The notes under the pieces were generated by a model. That model saw only the letters and a list, made by a program, of their open reading frames with translations, was not told the origin of the DNA and ran no database searches. A DNA stretch of 19,178 nucleotides from an uncultured Clostridia bacterium. GTDB lineage: Bacteria > Bacillota > Clostridia > TANB77 > CAG-508. This document shows, piece after piece, positions 7,281 through 15,801 of the stretch. The stretch spans positions 1 to 19,178 of the forward strand of contig CANRGM010000015.1 in the NCBI GenBank assembly GCA_947630155.1, written 5' to 3'. Within the stretch, counting starts at the first letter, position 1, and each line of letters begins with the position of its first letter. The position numbers and the translations under genes are program-made.

Positions 7281-7309
7281 TTGACAGTTTACAATAATAC
7301 ATATAAAAT
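7281..7309 (+). promoter_or_regulatory. Sigma-A-type promoter for rny
   Basis: A perfect TTGACA (7281-7286) and TAAAAT (7304-7309) with 17-base spacing lie about 90 bases before the rny start, leaving an ~80-base 5' leader. Confidence 0.8.
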
Positions 7310-7397
7310 AAGAGTGTGAGTAAAAATATATGAAATTATGAATATCAAATATATTTAAACTGAACATTGAAAATTTAATAGAAAGAGGTGTTAAATT

Positions 7398-8954
7398 ATG
7401 GGAAATACTATAATTGTAATCGCCGTTTTTCTTATCTCAGCAGCAATTTTCACATTGGTTGGATATGCCTTAAGAAAGAAAATTGCTGAATCTAAAATTG
7501 AAAGTGCAGAAAATGAAGCTAAAAGAATTATTGAATCAGCATCTAAAGATGCTGAAAATAAAAAGAAAGAAGAAATATTTAAAGCAAAAGAAGAAATAAT
7601 GAGTGCAAGGCAAGATTTAGATCAAGAGATTAAAGAAAGAAGAGGCGAAGTTCAATTACAAGAAAGACGTTTAGTACAAAAAGAAGAAAATTTAGAAAAT
7701 AGAATATCTCAATTAGAAAAGAAAGAACAAGATTTAATAAAAAAAGATTCAGAATTAGAAAATAAAGCAAATGAATTGAACAATGAGTTAAATACTGTAA
7801 TTAATGCTCAAAGAGAAGAATTACAACGTATTTCAAGAATGTCTATTGATGAAGCCAAAAATTTCTTATTATCAGAAGTTGAAAAAGATTTGATAAAAGA
7901 AAAGGCAAATATAATTAGAGATTTCGAAGAAGAAACTAAGGAAAAAGCTGACAAAAGTGCAAAGGAAATAATTAGTTATGCAATACAAAAATGTGCAGCA
8001 GATCATACTTCAGAAACTACTGTTTCAATTGTATCATTACCAAATGATGATATGAAAGGAAGAATTATAGGTAGAGAAGGTCGTAATATCAAAACACTAG
8101 AAACTTTAACAGGAATTGATTTAATAATTGATGATACTCCAGAAGCTGTTATAATTTCAGGGTTTGACCCATTAAGAAGAGAAGTTGCAAAACTTGCTTT
8201 GGAAAAGTTAATTGATGATGGTAGAATCCATCCTGCCAAAATCGAGGAAATGGTTGAAAAAGCAAAGGAAGAAATTGCAGCAATTATAAAAGAAGAAGGA
8301 GAAAGAGCTGTATTAGAGTCAGGAGTAATAGGTTTACACCCAGATATAGTCAAATTATTAGGTAAATTACGTTATAGAACAAGCTATGGACAAAATGTTT
8401 TAAATCATAGTATAGAAGTATCTAATCTAGCAAGAATAATGGCTGAAGAAATGGGATTAGATCCAAAATTAGCTAGGCGCGCAGGGCTTTTACATGATAT
8501 AGGTAAAGCACTTGACCATGATATGGAAGGAACTCATGTTGAAATTGGTGTTGATATATTAAAAAAATATAAAGAAAATCCAATTGTTATAAATGCTGTT
8601 GAAGCACATCATGGAGATGTTGAGCCTGAAACAATGGAAGCTGTTCTAGTACAAGCTGCAGATGCAATTTCAGCATCAAGACCTGGAGCTAGAAGAGAAA
8701 CCTTGGAAACATACATAAAACGTTTGCAAAACTTAGAAGAAATTGCTGATTCTTTTGAGGGAGTAGATAAATCTTTTGCTATACAAGCTGGTAGAGAGAT
8801 TAGAGTTATTGTTAAACCTGATAAGGTTTCAGATGATGAAATGATACTAATGTCTAGGGAGATTGCAAAAAAGATTGAAAATGAAATGGAATATCCTGGA
8901 CAAATTAAGGTTAATATGATTAGAGAGTTTAGAGCTGTAGAATATGCAAAATAA
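7398..8954 (+). CDS. rny: Ribonuclease Y
   Basis: Membrane-anchored endoribonuclease that starts decay of many mRNAs in Firmicutes. The 518 residues match the family's usual ~520. An N-terminal membrane helix (about 4-24) is followed by a long Glu/Lys-rich coiled coil (about 30-195). A KH RNA-binding domain with GRIIGREGRNIK near residue 220 comes next. The HD catalytic domain (about 330-430) has LNHSIEVS, LLHDIGK and EAHHGD. The conserved C-terminal region ends with YPGQIKVNMIREFRAVEYAK. GAGGTG precedes the ATG. It is followed by a strong terminator and then ymdB, the order also known from Bacillus. Confidence 0.98.
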   Translation: MGNTIIVIAVFLISAAIFTLVGYALRKKIAESKIESAENEAKRIIESASKDAENKKKEEIFKAKEEIMSARQDLDQEIKERRGEVQLQERRLVQKEENLENRISQLEKKEQDLIKKDSELENKANELNNELNTVINAQREELQRISRMSIDEAKNFLLSEVEKDLIKEKANIIRDFEEETKEKADKSAKEIISYAIQKCAADHTSETTVSIVSLPNDDMKGRIIGREGRNIKTLETLTGIDLIIDDTPEAVIISGFDPLRREVAKLALEKLIDDGRIHPAKIEEMVEKAKEEIAAIIKEEGERAVLESGVIGLHPDIVKLLGKLRYRTSYGQNVLNHSIEVSNLARIMAEEMGLDPKLARRAGLLHDIGKALDHDMEGTHVEIGVDILKKYKENPIVINAVEAHHGDVEPETMEAVLVQAADAISASRPGARRETLETYIKRLQNLEEIADSFEGVDKSFAIQAGREIRVIVKPDKVSDDEMILMSREIAKKIENEMEYPGQIKVNMIREFRAVEYAK

Positions 8955-8956
8955 AC

Positions 8957-8993
8957 AAAAAACACAATTGAAATTTTTTCAATTGTGTTTTTT
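8957..8993 (+). terminator. Intrinsic terminator of rny
   Basis: The arm ACACAATTGAAA pairs with TTTCAATTGTGT around a TTT loop. It is flanked by A-run and T-run, giving a long stem with a U tract just after the rny stop. The symmetric A/T tails could also work on the other strand. Confidence 0.9.
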
Positions 8994-9016
8994 ACTTTTT
9001 GGGGGAGTATTTCGAC

Positions 9017-9045
9017 TTGAAAAATATGATAATAGATGTTATTAT
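9017..9045 (+). promoter_or_regulatory. Sigma-A-type promoter for ymdB
   Basis: TTGAAA (9017-9022) and TATTAT (9040-9045) are separated by 17 bases, just after the rny terminator and 34 bases before the ymdB start. Confidence 0.6.
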
Positions 9046-9078
9046 ATATAGGTAAATAAGAGAAAGGAGTGTTGCTTT

Positions 9079-9852
9079 TTGAAGATATTAGCGGTAGGAG
9101 ATATTGTTGGTGAGATTGGTATAAAAAAATTGAAGGAAGAATTGCCTAAAATTAGGAAAGAAAATAACATAGATTTTGTAATAGTTAATGCAGAAAATTC
9201 TGCAGGAGGAATGGGGATTACAACAAAAATTTTTGAAGATTTATTGGCTTTGAATGTTGATGCAATTACAATGGGAAATCATACATGGGGAAAGAAGGAT
9301 ATTTTTTCTTTTATAGATCATCCCAAATTATTAAGACCTGCAAATTACTCTAGAGGGGTTGTGGGTAAAGGTTTAGGAATTTATGAGTGTAAAGGAAAAA
9401 AGGTTGCAGTTATTAATTTAATAGGGAGAACAGATATGAATGTTTTATCTGAAAATCCATTTACTGTCGCTAATGATTTAGTTAATGAAGTAGCTGATAA
9501 GGCTGATATAATTATAATAGATTTTCATGCTGAGGCTACAGCAGAAAAAATTGCTATGGGAATATATTTAGATGGAAAAATTACAGCTTTATATGGTACT
9601 CACACTCATGTTCAAACAGCAGATGAACATATTTTAGAAAATGGAACAGCATATATTACAGATATAGGGATGACAGGTCCTAAGAACTCTGTTATTGGTA
9701 TGGATTCTGCAGCATCTATAAAAAGATTTGTTACATCTTTACCAGAAAGATATAAATTAGCCGAAGGAGAGTGCATTTTCAATGCATGTATTTTTGAGAT
9801 AAATGACGATAATTGTCGAGTAATGAATATTAATAGAATAAATATGAGATAA
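9079..9852 (+). CDS. ymdB: YmdB-type metallophosphoesterase (2',3'-cyclic nucleotide phosphodiesterase family)
   Basis: The start is TTG at 9079, with AAAGGAG (9063-9069) nine bases upstream. The 257 residues match the usual ~260 of TIGR00282 proteins. The metal-binding motifs are GDIVGEIG (D8), NAENSAGGMG (residues 39-48), MGNHTWG near residue 67, DFHAEAT near residue 150 and GTHTHVQTAD near residue 176. The Bacillus homologue is a phosphodiesterase needed for biofilm development and linked to RNase Y. The rny-ymdB-spoVS order is kept here, but separate promoters and a terminator suggest the genes are not one operon. Confidence 0.95.
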   Translation: MKILAVGDIVGEIGIKKLKEELPKIRKENNIDFVIVNAENSAGGMGITTKIFEDLLALNVDAITMGNHTWGKKDIFSFIDHPKLLRPANYSRGVVGKGLGIYECKGKKVAVINLIGRTDMNVLSENPFTVANDLVNEVADKADIIIIDFHAEATAEKIAMGIYLDGKITALYGTHTHVQTADEHILENGTAYITDIGMTGPKNSVIGMDSAASIKRFVTSLPERYKLAEGECIFNACIFEINDDNCRVMNINRINMR

Positions 9853-9855
9853 TTG

Positions 9856-9898
9856 AAGAATTCCGTAAAAATATGGCGAACGATTCTTTGTTTTTTTA
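9856..9898 (+). terminator. Probable intrinsic terminator of ymdB
   Basis: AAGAAT..CGT (9856-9866, with a two-base bulge) pairs with ACGATTCTT (9880-9888), and TGTTTTTTT follows. The loop is about 13 bases, so the hairpin is weaker than the rny terminator. Confidence 0.55.
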
Positions 9899-9909
9899 TA
9901 ATAAACTAC

Positions 9910-9938
9910 TAGACTTTTTATATACTATATATTATAAA
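9910..9938 (+). promoter_or_regulatory. Possible promoter for spoVS
   Basis: TAGACT (9910-9915) and TATAAA (9933-9938) have 17-base spacing. The region is so AT-rich that this match is only suggestive. In Bacillus spoVS is sigma-H dependent, and I see no convincing sigma-H motif. Confidence 0.35.
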
Positions 9939-9987
9939 TATAAATGTAGTTGAGAAAACAAAAAATTAAAAATATAGGAGGCAAAAA

Positions 9988-10251
9988 ATGGAAGTTTTAA
10001 AAATCTCATCAAAATCAAATCCAAATTCAGTAGCAGGAGCAATAGCTGGATTGGTAAAGGAAAATAATTATGCAGAAATGCAAGCAATAGGAGCTGGAGC
10101 TTTAAATCAAGCAGTTAAAGCAGTAGCAATAGCAAGGGGGTTTGTAGCACCATCTGGTGTAGATTTAGTTTGTGTACCAGCATTTGCAGAGGTTCAAGTT
10201 GAAGGTGAAGAAAGAACTGGTATAAAACTTATTATTGAATCTAGAAAATAA
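9988..10251 (+). CDS. spoVS: Stage V sporulation protein S
   Basis: The 87-residue protein matches SpoVS along its length: MEVLKISSKSNPNSVAGAIA, QAIGAGALNQAVKAVAIARG and VCVPAFAEVQVEGEERTGIKLIIE. It is an Alba-like small protein that affects spore coat and cortex development and septation in Bacillus. AGGAGG (9976-9981) lies six bases before the ATG. The gene is followed by its own terminator. Its presence supports a spore-forming host or a recent spore-forming ancestry. Confidence 0.98.
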   Translation: MEVLKISSKSNPNSVAGAIAGLVKENNYAEMQAIGAGALNQAVKAVAIARGFVAPSGVDLVCVPAFAEVQVEGEERTGIKLIIESRK

Positions 10252-10271
10252 AATTTTAATTAAATATAAGG

Positions 10272-10295
10272 GGGCATGCAAGGCATGTCCTTTTT
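10272..10295 (+). terminator. Intrinsic terminator of spoVS
   Basis: GGGCATGC (10272-10279) pairs with GCATGTCC (10283-10290), one G-U pair, around an AAG loop. TTTTT follows directly. Confidence 0.88.
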
Positions 10296-10346
10296 GTTTT
10301 ATTGTAGAAAACCATAAGAATTAACTAAGAAATTTGAAATTAAATA

Positions 10347-10375
10347 TTGAAAATAGGCTTAAAATAATATATGAT
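10347..10375 (+). promoter_or_regulatory. Possible promoter for the orphan binding protein
   Basis: TTGAAA (10347-10352) and TATGAT (10370-10375) have 17-base spacing, 70 bases before the next gene. Confidence 0.45.
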
Positions 10376-10445
10376 AGTGAAAGTATTGAAAAGATTATAA
10401 TGCTTTAAAAAAAGATTTTTAATTAATATAAAGAAAGGGTTCAAT

Positions 10446-12017
10446 ATGAAATTTAAGAATGTAAAGTTCATGTTTGTTATTTTTGTAATTATTATAGGAG
10501 TTATTGCAGTAGTCAATATGAAATCCAAAGATAATAAAAGACAATTGAATGAAACTCAAACAACAAGTGAAGTTGTATATCAAGATAATATTAGGTTAGG
10601 AGTTTGCAATTTTGATTCTATAAATCCGCTAGTAAGTAAAAATAAGCAAATTATGGACATTGACCAATTAATATATGAGCCATTGCTTAGTTTAGACTCA
10701 AAATACAGGTTGAATTTATGTTTAGCCACAGAGTATGCCAAAACATCAGTTACAACATATATTGTTAAAATTGATAATTCTATAAAATGGTCAAATGGAA
10801 CCAATTTAGTTGCTGATGATGTTAAATATACAGTAGAATTATTAAAGTCTGTAGATAATATCTATTCTGAAAATGTAAAAAATATTTCTAGTGTTGAGGC
10901 TATTGATGAAAGTACTGTAAAATTTAATTTAAGTGAGGAAACATATTTTTTTGAATATAATTTAATTTTCCCAATAATGTGCAAAAACTATTATGGTGAA
11001 GAAAATTTCTTTACTTCTGAAAAATATCCAATAGGAACAGGATTATATAAAATATCTTCTATAGTAGATAATATGATAACATTAGAGCAAAATGAATCAT
11101 ATAGAAATCAGGACAAAATAAATAAAAACATTAAAACAATATATATTAGTATCTTTTCTGAGATTGGAGAAGTATACAACAGTTTTAAAATTGGTAATAT
11201 AGATATTATGAGTACTTCTAGTCTAACATATCAAAATTATATAGGTACTATAGGGTATTATGTTAAAGAGTATAAGGGTAGAGAATATGATTTTTTAAGT
11301 TGTAACTGTAATGATTATTTAATGAAAGAAAAAAGCGTAAGACAAGCTATTAGCTTTGCTATTGATAAGGATAATATTGTTTCTACAATTTATAATAATA
11401 ATTATTACACATCTGAATATGCTCTAGATTTTGGAAGCTATGTGTATTCTGTTGATTCCGCTAGTTCGGGCTATAACCCTGAAAAAGCAAAAGAAGTATT
11501 AATAAATGATGGTTGGAGTTATACTAATAACAGATGGAGAAAAAAAGGGGGTATTTTGGCATTAACATTAAGTGTAAATGCTAGTAATAGCCAGAGATGT
11601 GAAGTAGCTAAAATAATTAAAACTCAACTTGAAAATATAGGAATTCCGGTTACGATAAAAGAAGTCTCAGATAGCCAATATAATTATTATTTGACTAATA
11701 AAAATTACCAAATTTTATTGACAGGTGTATATAATAGTTATAGCCCTGAACTTACTTATTTTTATGGTGAAAACAATATTTCCAATTATAATAATGATGA
11801 TGTAAAATCTGTCCTAAATGAAATAAAAAATGTAACAGATCCAAAAGTTTTAGAAGAAAAGTATAAGAATTTAATTACAGTTACAAAAGATGATTGTGCA
11901 TATATAAGTTTATATAGAAATAAAAATTTTTTACTTATAAATCAAAATGTCATTGGTAATTATGAGCCTACAAATTACGGAATTTTTAGAAATTTTGAAA
12001 GTTGGAATAGAGAATAA
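10446..12017 (+). CDS. Membrane-anchored family 5 extracellular solute-binding protein (peptide-binding type)
   Basis: The 523 residues follow the SBP_bac_5 (OppA/DppA) plan. Typical pieces are FDSINPLVS, QLIYEPLLSLDSKYRLNLCLATEY, IKWSNGTNLVADDVKYTVELL and YPIGTGLYKISS. VRQAISFAIDKDNIV and GYNPEKAKEVLINDGW follow. The N-terminus is a lysine-flanked hydrophobic segment (about 8-24) with no lipobox cysteine. The protein is therefore probably held by an uncleaved helix, unlike the usual lipoprotein. Ligands would be short peptides or similar, captured outside the membrane. No ABC permease or ATPase genes adjoin it. It stands between spoVS and recA, so it is an orphan that may serve a distant transporter or act as a sensor. 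Its ribosome binding site (GAAAGGG) is modest. Confidence 0.85.
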   Translation: MKFKNVKFMFVIFVIIIGVIAVVNMKSKDNKRQLNETQTTSEVVYQDNIRLGVCNFDSINPLVSKNKQIMDIDQLIYEPLLSLDSKYRLNLCLATEYAKTSVTTYIVKIDNSIKWSNGTNLVADDVKYTVELLKSVDNIYSENVKNISSVEAIDESTVKFNLSEETYFFEYNLIFPIMCKNYYGEENFFTSEKYPIGTGLYKISSIVDNMITLEQNESYRNQDKINKNIKTIYISIFSEIGEVYNSFKIGNIDIMSTSSLTYQNYIGTIGYYVKEYKGREYDFLSCNCNDYLMKEKSVRQAISFAIDKDNIVSTIYNNNYYTSEYALDFGSYVYSVDSASSGYNPEKAKEVLINDGWSYTNNRWRKKGGILALTLSVNASNSQRCEVAKIIKTQLENIGIPVTIKEVSDSQYNYYLTNKNYQILLTGVYNSYSPELTYFYGENNISNYNNDDVKSVLNEIKNVTDPKVLEEKYKNLITVTKDDCAYISLYRNKNFLLINQNVIGNYEPTNYGIFRNFESWNRE

Positions 12018-12048
12018 TAAATAATATTAGAAAATTTGAAAAAAGTTA

Positions 12049-12078
12049 TTGACAAAAGATAAAGTGTAATGTTATATT
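12049..12078 (+). promoter_or_regulatory. Promoter of recA
   Basis: A perfect TTGACA (12049-12054) and TATATT (12073-12078) with 18-base spacing lie about 50 bases before recA. Confidence 0.65.
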
Positions 12079-12092
12079 ATAATAAGTGATAC

Positions 12093-12104
12093 AAACAAAT
12101 GTTT
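12093..12104 (+). promoter_or_regulatory. Possible LexA (SOS) box before recA
   Basis: AAACAAATGTTT keeps the AAC-N4-GTT core and spacing of the Firmicute SOS operator GAAC-N4-GTTC but has A/T at the outer positions. It lies between promoter and start codon, the expected place for LexA repression of recA. Confidence 0.45.
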
Positions 12105-12128
12105 ATTTAAAGAAAAGGAGAGATCGTT

Positions 12129-13190
12129 ATGGAAAACGCAGAAAAGAAAAAAGCATTAGAAGCAGCTTTAGGACAAATTGAAAAACAATTTGGTAAAGGT
12201 TCAGTTATGAAATTAGGAGATTTTACTGCAATGAATGTTGAAGCTATACCAACAGGAGCATTAAGTTTGGATGTAGCTTTAGGTATAGGAGGGATACCTA
12301 GAGGAAGAATTATAGAAGTATTTGGACCAGAATCTTCTGGTAAAACTACATTAACTTTACATATGATAGCTGAAGCACAAAAATTAGGGGGAGAGGCAGC
12401 TTTTATTGATGCAGAGCATGCTTTAGATCCTGTATATGCTAAGCACTTAGGAGTTGACATAGATAATTTAATAGTTTCTCAACCTGATACTGGTGAGCAA
12501 GCATTAGAAATAGCAGAAGCCTTAGTTAGAAGTGGAGCATTAGATATAATTGTAGTAGATTCAGTTGCTGCATTAGTACCTAAAGCAGAAATAGATGGAG
12601 ATATGGGAGATTCACATATTGGATTGCAAGCAAGATTAATGTCTCAAGCATTACGTAAATTAGCTGGAGCAATAAACAAAACCAAAACAGTAATAGTATT
12701 TATAAATCAGTTAAGAGAGAAAGTAGGAATAATGTTTGGAAATCCAGAAACTACACCAGGTGGACGTGCTTTAAAATTTTACGCATCTGTTAGAATGGAT
12801 ATAAGAAAAATAGAAAATTTAAAACAAGATGGTGAAGTTGTAGGTAATAGAGCAAGAGTAAAAATAGTTAAAAACAAAGTGGCTCCACCATTTAGAGAAG
12901 CAGAATTTGATATAATGTATGGAAAGGGAATATCAAAAGAAGGTAATATAGTTGACTTAGCTGTAAACCTAGATATTATTGATAAAAGTGGTTCGTGGTT
13001 TAGTTACAATGATGCAAGAATAGGGCAAGGTAGAGAAAATGTAAAGAAGTACTTGATGGAAAACCCAGATATACTAAAGGAAATAGAGGAAAAAATTAGA
13101 GATAATTTTAATAAGGCTTTTGAAAAAAGTTTAGGTGATGAGTTAGAAGAAGTAGATGATGAAGAAGCAGATGATGAAGAGGAAGATTAA
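12129..13190 (+). CDS. recA: RecA recombinase
   Basis: ATP-dependent strand-exchange protein for homologous recombination and SOS induction. The 353 residues match the usual length. Walker A is GPESSGKT (66-73), Walker B is IIVVDSVAAL near 140-149, and the L1/L2 region has GDSHIGLQARLMSQALRKL followed by FINQLREKVG and ETTPGGRALKF. The C-terminus ends in the typical acidic tail (EEVDDEEADDEEED). AAAGGAG (12113-12119) precedes the ATG. The recX start follows the recA stop by three bases, so the pair is co-transcribed. Confidence 0.99.
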   Translation: MENAEKKKALEAALGQIEKQFGKGSVMKLGDFTAMNVEAIPTGALSLDVALGIGGIPRGRIIEVFGPESSGKTTLTLHMIAEAQKLGGEAAFIDAEHALDPVYAKHLGVDIDNLIVSQPDTGEQALEIAEALVRSGALDIIVVDSVAALVPKAEIDGDMGDSHIGLQARLMSQALRKLAGAINKTKTVIVFINQLREKVGIMFGNPETTPGGRALKFYASVRMDIRKIENLKQDGEVVGNRARVKIVKNKVAPPFREAEFDIMYGKGISKEGNIVDLAVNLDIIDKSGSWFSYNDARIGQGRENVKKYLMENPDILKEIEEKIRDNFNKAFEKSLGDELEEVDDEEADDEEED

Positions 13191-13193
13191 TAA

Positions 13194-13652
13194 ATGAAAT
13201 ATTCATTAGAAGAATTTGAAAAATTTGATAAAATTAAGTCAAAAGTATTGAAATATGTGTTGTATAAAAAAAGGACAGAGCAAGAAGTTAGACAAAAATT
13301 TTCAAAAGAAATTGAGGAAAATATTTTAGAAGATATAATAGAAAACTTAAAAGAAAATTCTTATATAGATGACTATAATTATATTGAAAGAGCAATAAAT
13401 GAATATATAAATTTAAAAAGTCTATCTATAAAAGAAATTAAGTATAAACTATACTCAAAAGGAATAGAAAATAGTTTAATTGAACAATATATATCTAACA
13501 ATAAAGATGCTCTAGAGGAATATGAAAAAAGGTCTGCATATAGAATAATAAACAAGAAAAGAAATGTTGCTGATGAAAATGAGATTAGGGAATATCTACT
13601 TAAAAAGGGATATAAAGATGAAAATATAAATGAAGCTTTTAATGAAGAATGA
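13194..13652 (+). CDS. recX: RecX regulatory protein
   Basis: RecX binds RecA filaments and limits their activity. The 152-residue protein begins three bases after recA and has the tandem three-helix repeats of the family. These include VLKYVLYKKRTEQEVRQKF, IIENLKENSYIDDYNYIERAINEY and LSIKEIKYKLYSKGIENSLIEQYI. A last repeat holds EIREYLLKKGYKDENINEAF. It is highly charged, as RecX usually is. Translation is probably coupled to recA, with a GAGGAAG inside the recA end. Confidence 0.9.
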   Translation: MKYSLEEFEKFDKIKSKVLKYVLYKKRTEQEVRQKFSKEIEENILEDIIENLKENSYIDDYNYIERAINEYINLKSLSIKEIKYKLYSKGIENSLIEQYISNNKDALEEYEKRSAYRIINKKRNVADENEIREYLLKKGYKDENINEAFNEE

Positions 13653-13683
13653 TTTAAGTTTGGAAAGGATTGTGTTTATAATA

Positions 13684-14436
13684 ATGCAAAATATGTTAAC
13701 ATTGGAAACAAATAAATATGAAATTAAAATAGATAATTTTGAAGGACCACTAGATTTATTATGTCACTTGATTGAAAAAAACAAAATGGATATTTTCGAT
13801 ATAAAAATAAGTGATATAACAGACCAATATATAGATTATATAAGAGCAATGGAAGAAATGGATTTAGAAGTAACAAGTGAATTCTTAATAATGGCTTCAA
13901 CATTATTGTATTTAAAATCAAAAACTCTTCTTCCAAAAGAAGTAGAAGATGAGGAAGAATTAACAGAGGAAGAATTGTTGCAAAGAATTATTGATTATAA
14001 AAAATATAAAGAAATCAGCAAAAAATTAAAGGAAAATTACGAAATCTTTTCTAAACGTATTTTCAAATTACCAGATACAATAGAGTTACCAAAACAAAAA
14101 TTAGAAAAAAATTATGATAAAGATATAGTCCCTAATTTATATATGCAGATAATAGAGAAAAACAAAAGTCGTATTAATAAAAATGCTAAAAATATTCAGA
14201 AAATTGCAATTACAGATACCTATACAGTGGGAAGTAAAGTTAAAGATATGTATAGAGCTCTGATTAGAAATAAGAGATTTGTGTTTAATAAATTATTTTC
14301 TGTGAAAAAACACAATAGAAACGAAGTTGTTACTGCTTTTACGGGTCTTTTGGAATTATCTAGAAGGAGTAAAGTGCTCACAGAACAAACAGAATTATTT
14401 GGTGATATTACAGTTACAAAAAATAGGAATGTATAG
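13684..14436 (+). CDS. scpA: Segregation and condensation protein A (ScpA kleisin)
   Basis: ScpA bridges the SMC dimer with ScpB in chromosome condensation. The N-terminal kleisin motif KIDNFEGPLDLLCHLIEKNKMDIFDI is followed by ISDITDQYIDYI, EFLIMASTLLYLKSKTLLP and a C-terminal winged-helix segment ending near VTAFTGLLELSRRSKV. I place the start at ATG 13684 (250 residues). Starts further upstream would overlap recX and add residues not seen in the family. AAAGGA at 13664-13669 is rather far from this ATG. ScpB, often the next gene, is not in the window. Co-transcription with recA-recX is likely because there is no terminator between them. Confidence 0.92.
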   Translation: MQNMLTLETNKYEIKIDNFEGPLDLLCHLIEKNKMDIFDIKISDITDQYIDYIRAMEEMDLEVTSEFLIMASTLLYLKSKTLLPKEVEDEEELTEEELLQRIIDYKKYKEISKKLKENYEIFSKRIFKLPDTIELPKQKLEKNYDKDIVPNLYMQIIEKNKSRINKNAKNIQKIAITDTYTVGSKVKDMYRALIRNKRFVFNKLFSVKKHNRNEVVTAFTGLLELSRRSKVLTEQTELFGDITVTKNRNV

Positions 14437-14578
14437 TTGGATATATTTTTGACTAAAAATAAATGCATAATAATTTATATAACAACTTATTTTAGAAACT
14501 ATAAAATGAAAAAGTATAAATAATAATGAAATGGGAAAAAATAGTAATAAAATAACACTGTAATCAAGAGGGTTTTGT

Positions 14579-15217
14579 ATGTTACTATTTTTTTCTATTA
14601 TAGTATTAATTTTAATTGGTATATTTATCTTGCTTTTTTCAGATGTAAAATTAATAATAGAATATTTTAGATTATCAAATGATAGTTCAAAATTCAAGCT
14701 GGAGTATAAAGGAAAAATTTGTCTATATCTTATGGGTAAAATAAAGTTATTGAGTTTCAAGATAGACAATAGTAGAAACAAAAACTCTAAGATTAATATT
14801 TTTATAAGCCGAAGAATTGAAAAAATAAAAAAAGAAAGTAAGTATAACAACAAAAGACAAAAAGAAATTAGGAAAAAAATCCTAAAACAAATAAAAGAAA
14901 AAGTAAGACTCAAGATGTTTAAGCTAAAATTGTTTATTGGTACACAAAATATTATATTAACTTCATATCTTGTTGGGATAATTTCTTCAATAATTCCTAA
15001 CATAATAAGAAATAATATAGACAGTTTTAGTTATGAAAAATTCAGACTTAAAATTTTACCTATATATGAGAACCAAAATTATATATATTTAGAGTTAAAC
15101 AGTATAATTAGCATTAAGTTAGTACATATTATTAATATGTTTAAACTGATGGGAGGAATAAAAAATGAAAGATCACCCAATAGAGGGCTTAATGTTAACT
15201 GCTATGGAAAGTATTAG
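14579..15217 (+). CDS. DUF2953 membrane-anchored protein (YtfI-like)
   Basis: The 212 residues begin with a hydrophobic segment (about 2-20) and are then very rich in Lys, Ile and Asn. The region LIIEYFRLSNDSSKFKLEYKG and the later FIGTQNIILTSYLVGIISSIIPNII fit the DUF2953 pattern. The gene is placed directly before ytfJ, as in Bacillus, where ytfI and ytfJ are neighbours. The family assignment leans on this context. The gene overlaps the start of ytfJ by 53 bases in another frame, which implies coupled translation. AGAGGG precedes the ATG. A role in sporulation is inferred from the partner only. Confidence 0.7.
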   Translation: MLLFFSIIVLILIGIFILLFSDVKLIIEYFRLSNDSSKFKLEYKGKICLYLMGKIKLLSFKIDNSRNKNSKINIFISRRIEKIKKESKYNNKRQKEIRKKILKQIKEKVRLKMFKLKLFIGTQNIILTSYLVGIISSIIPNIIRNNIDSFSYEKFRLKILPIYENQNYIYLELNSIISIKLVHIINMFKLMGGIKNERSPNRGLNVNCYGKY

Positions 15218-15641
15218 AAGCATGATTGATGTAAATACAATAATAGGTGAACCAATGGAGATTTCAGATGATATTACTATAATACCAATTTCTAAAGTTG
15301 GTTTTGGTTTGGCAGCAGGTGGAAGTGAGTTTAAGGATGAAACAATTGAGGGATATTTAAAAAAACAAAATACAGAGGAACAAATACAATATAGATTACC
15401 ATTTGGAGGGGGTGCAGGTGTTGGTGCCAGTATTTCTCCAGTTGCATTTATAGTAATACAATCAGATACTGTAAAACTAATGCCAGTAGAGCATAATAAT
15501 TGTATTGATAAACTTTTAGACTATATTCCAGATTTATTTGATAAAGTAAATAAAATTATGGAACAAAAAATGGAAGCAAAACAAAGACAAACAGATAGAA
15601 TAATCGAAACAATGAAGAAAAATTGTAAAGATGATGAATGA
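15165..15641 (+). CDS. ytfJ: GerW family sporulation protein YtfJ
   Basis: The 158-residue protein carries the YtfJ signature: HPIEGLMLTAMESIRSMIDVNTIIGEPMEI, ITIIPISKVGFGLAAGGSEF, LPFGGGAGVGASISPVAFIVI and a DKLLDYIPDLFDKV tail. In Bacillus the homologue is expressed in spores and affects germination. GGGAGG (15150-15155) lies nine bases before the ATG, inside the DUF2953 gene. Immediately after the stop begins the inverted-repeat element at 15645. Confidence 0.95.
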   Translation: MKDHPIEGLMLTAMESIRSMIDVNTIIGEPMEISDDITIIPISKVGFGLAAGGSEFKDETIEGYLKKQNTEEQIQYRLPFGGGAGVGASISPVAFIVIQSDTVKLMPVEHNNCIDKLLDYIPDLFDKVNKIMEQKMEAKQRQTDRIIETMKKNCKDDE

Positions 15642-15644
15642 GAA

Positions 15645-15775
15645 TAATTTTTGCTATTGGTATGTTACTTTTAAATGCCAATCGGATTATGTAACTTATT
15701 AGGAATATATATTACATTCAGTAGGCTTGCTGGCCTCAAGTTGCCGGTAAAAGGAACTACCAATAGCAAAAATTA
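15645..15775 (+). ncRNA. Candidate structured element closed by a perfect 18-bp inverted repeat
   Basis: 15645-15662 and 15758-15775 are exact reverse complements. The 95-base interior holds GTTAC/GTAAC (15664-15668 with 15691-15695) and CTTG/CAAG (15726-15729 with 15737-15740). It also has a locally GC-richer stretch (GGCTTGCTGGCCTCAAG...GCCGG). The shape resembles a multi-branched RNA closed by a long basal stem. It ends 27 bases before the radical SAM start. I do not recognise it as a known riboswitch. A small MITE or a terminator are alternatives. Confidence 0.5.
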
Positions 15776-15801
15776 AAATAAAAAGAAAAGAGATGTAGCA
15801 A

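Noticed and set aside
13630..13683. Upstream ATG for ScpA
   Set aside because: It would overlap recX by 23 bases, has no ribosome binding site, and would add 18 residues absent from the family before the kleisin motif.
14395..15003. 202-codon minus-strand ORF opposite the scpA end and DUF2953 gene
   Set aside because: It has a low-complexity Leu/Ile/Phe translation typical of the complement of an A-rich gene, with no recognisable domain or ribosome binding site.
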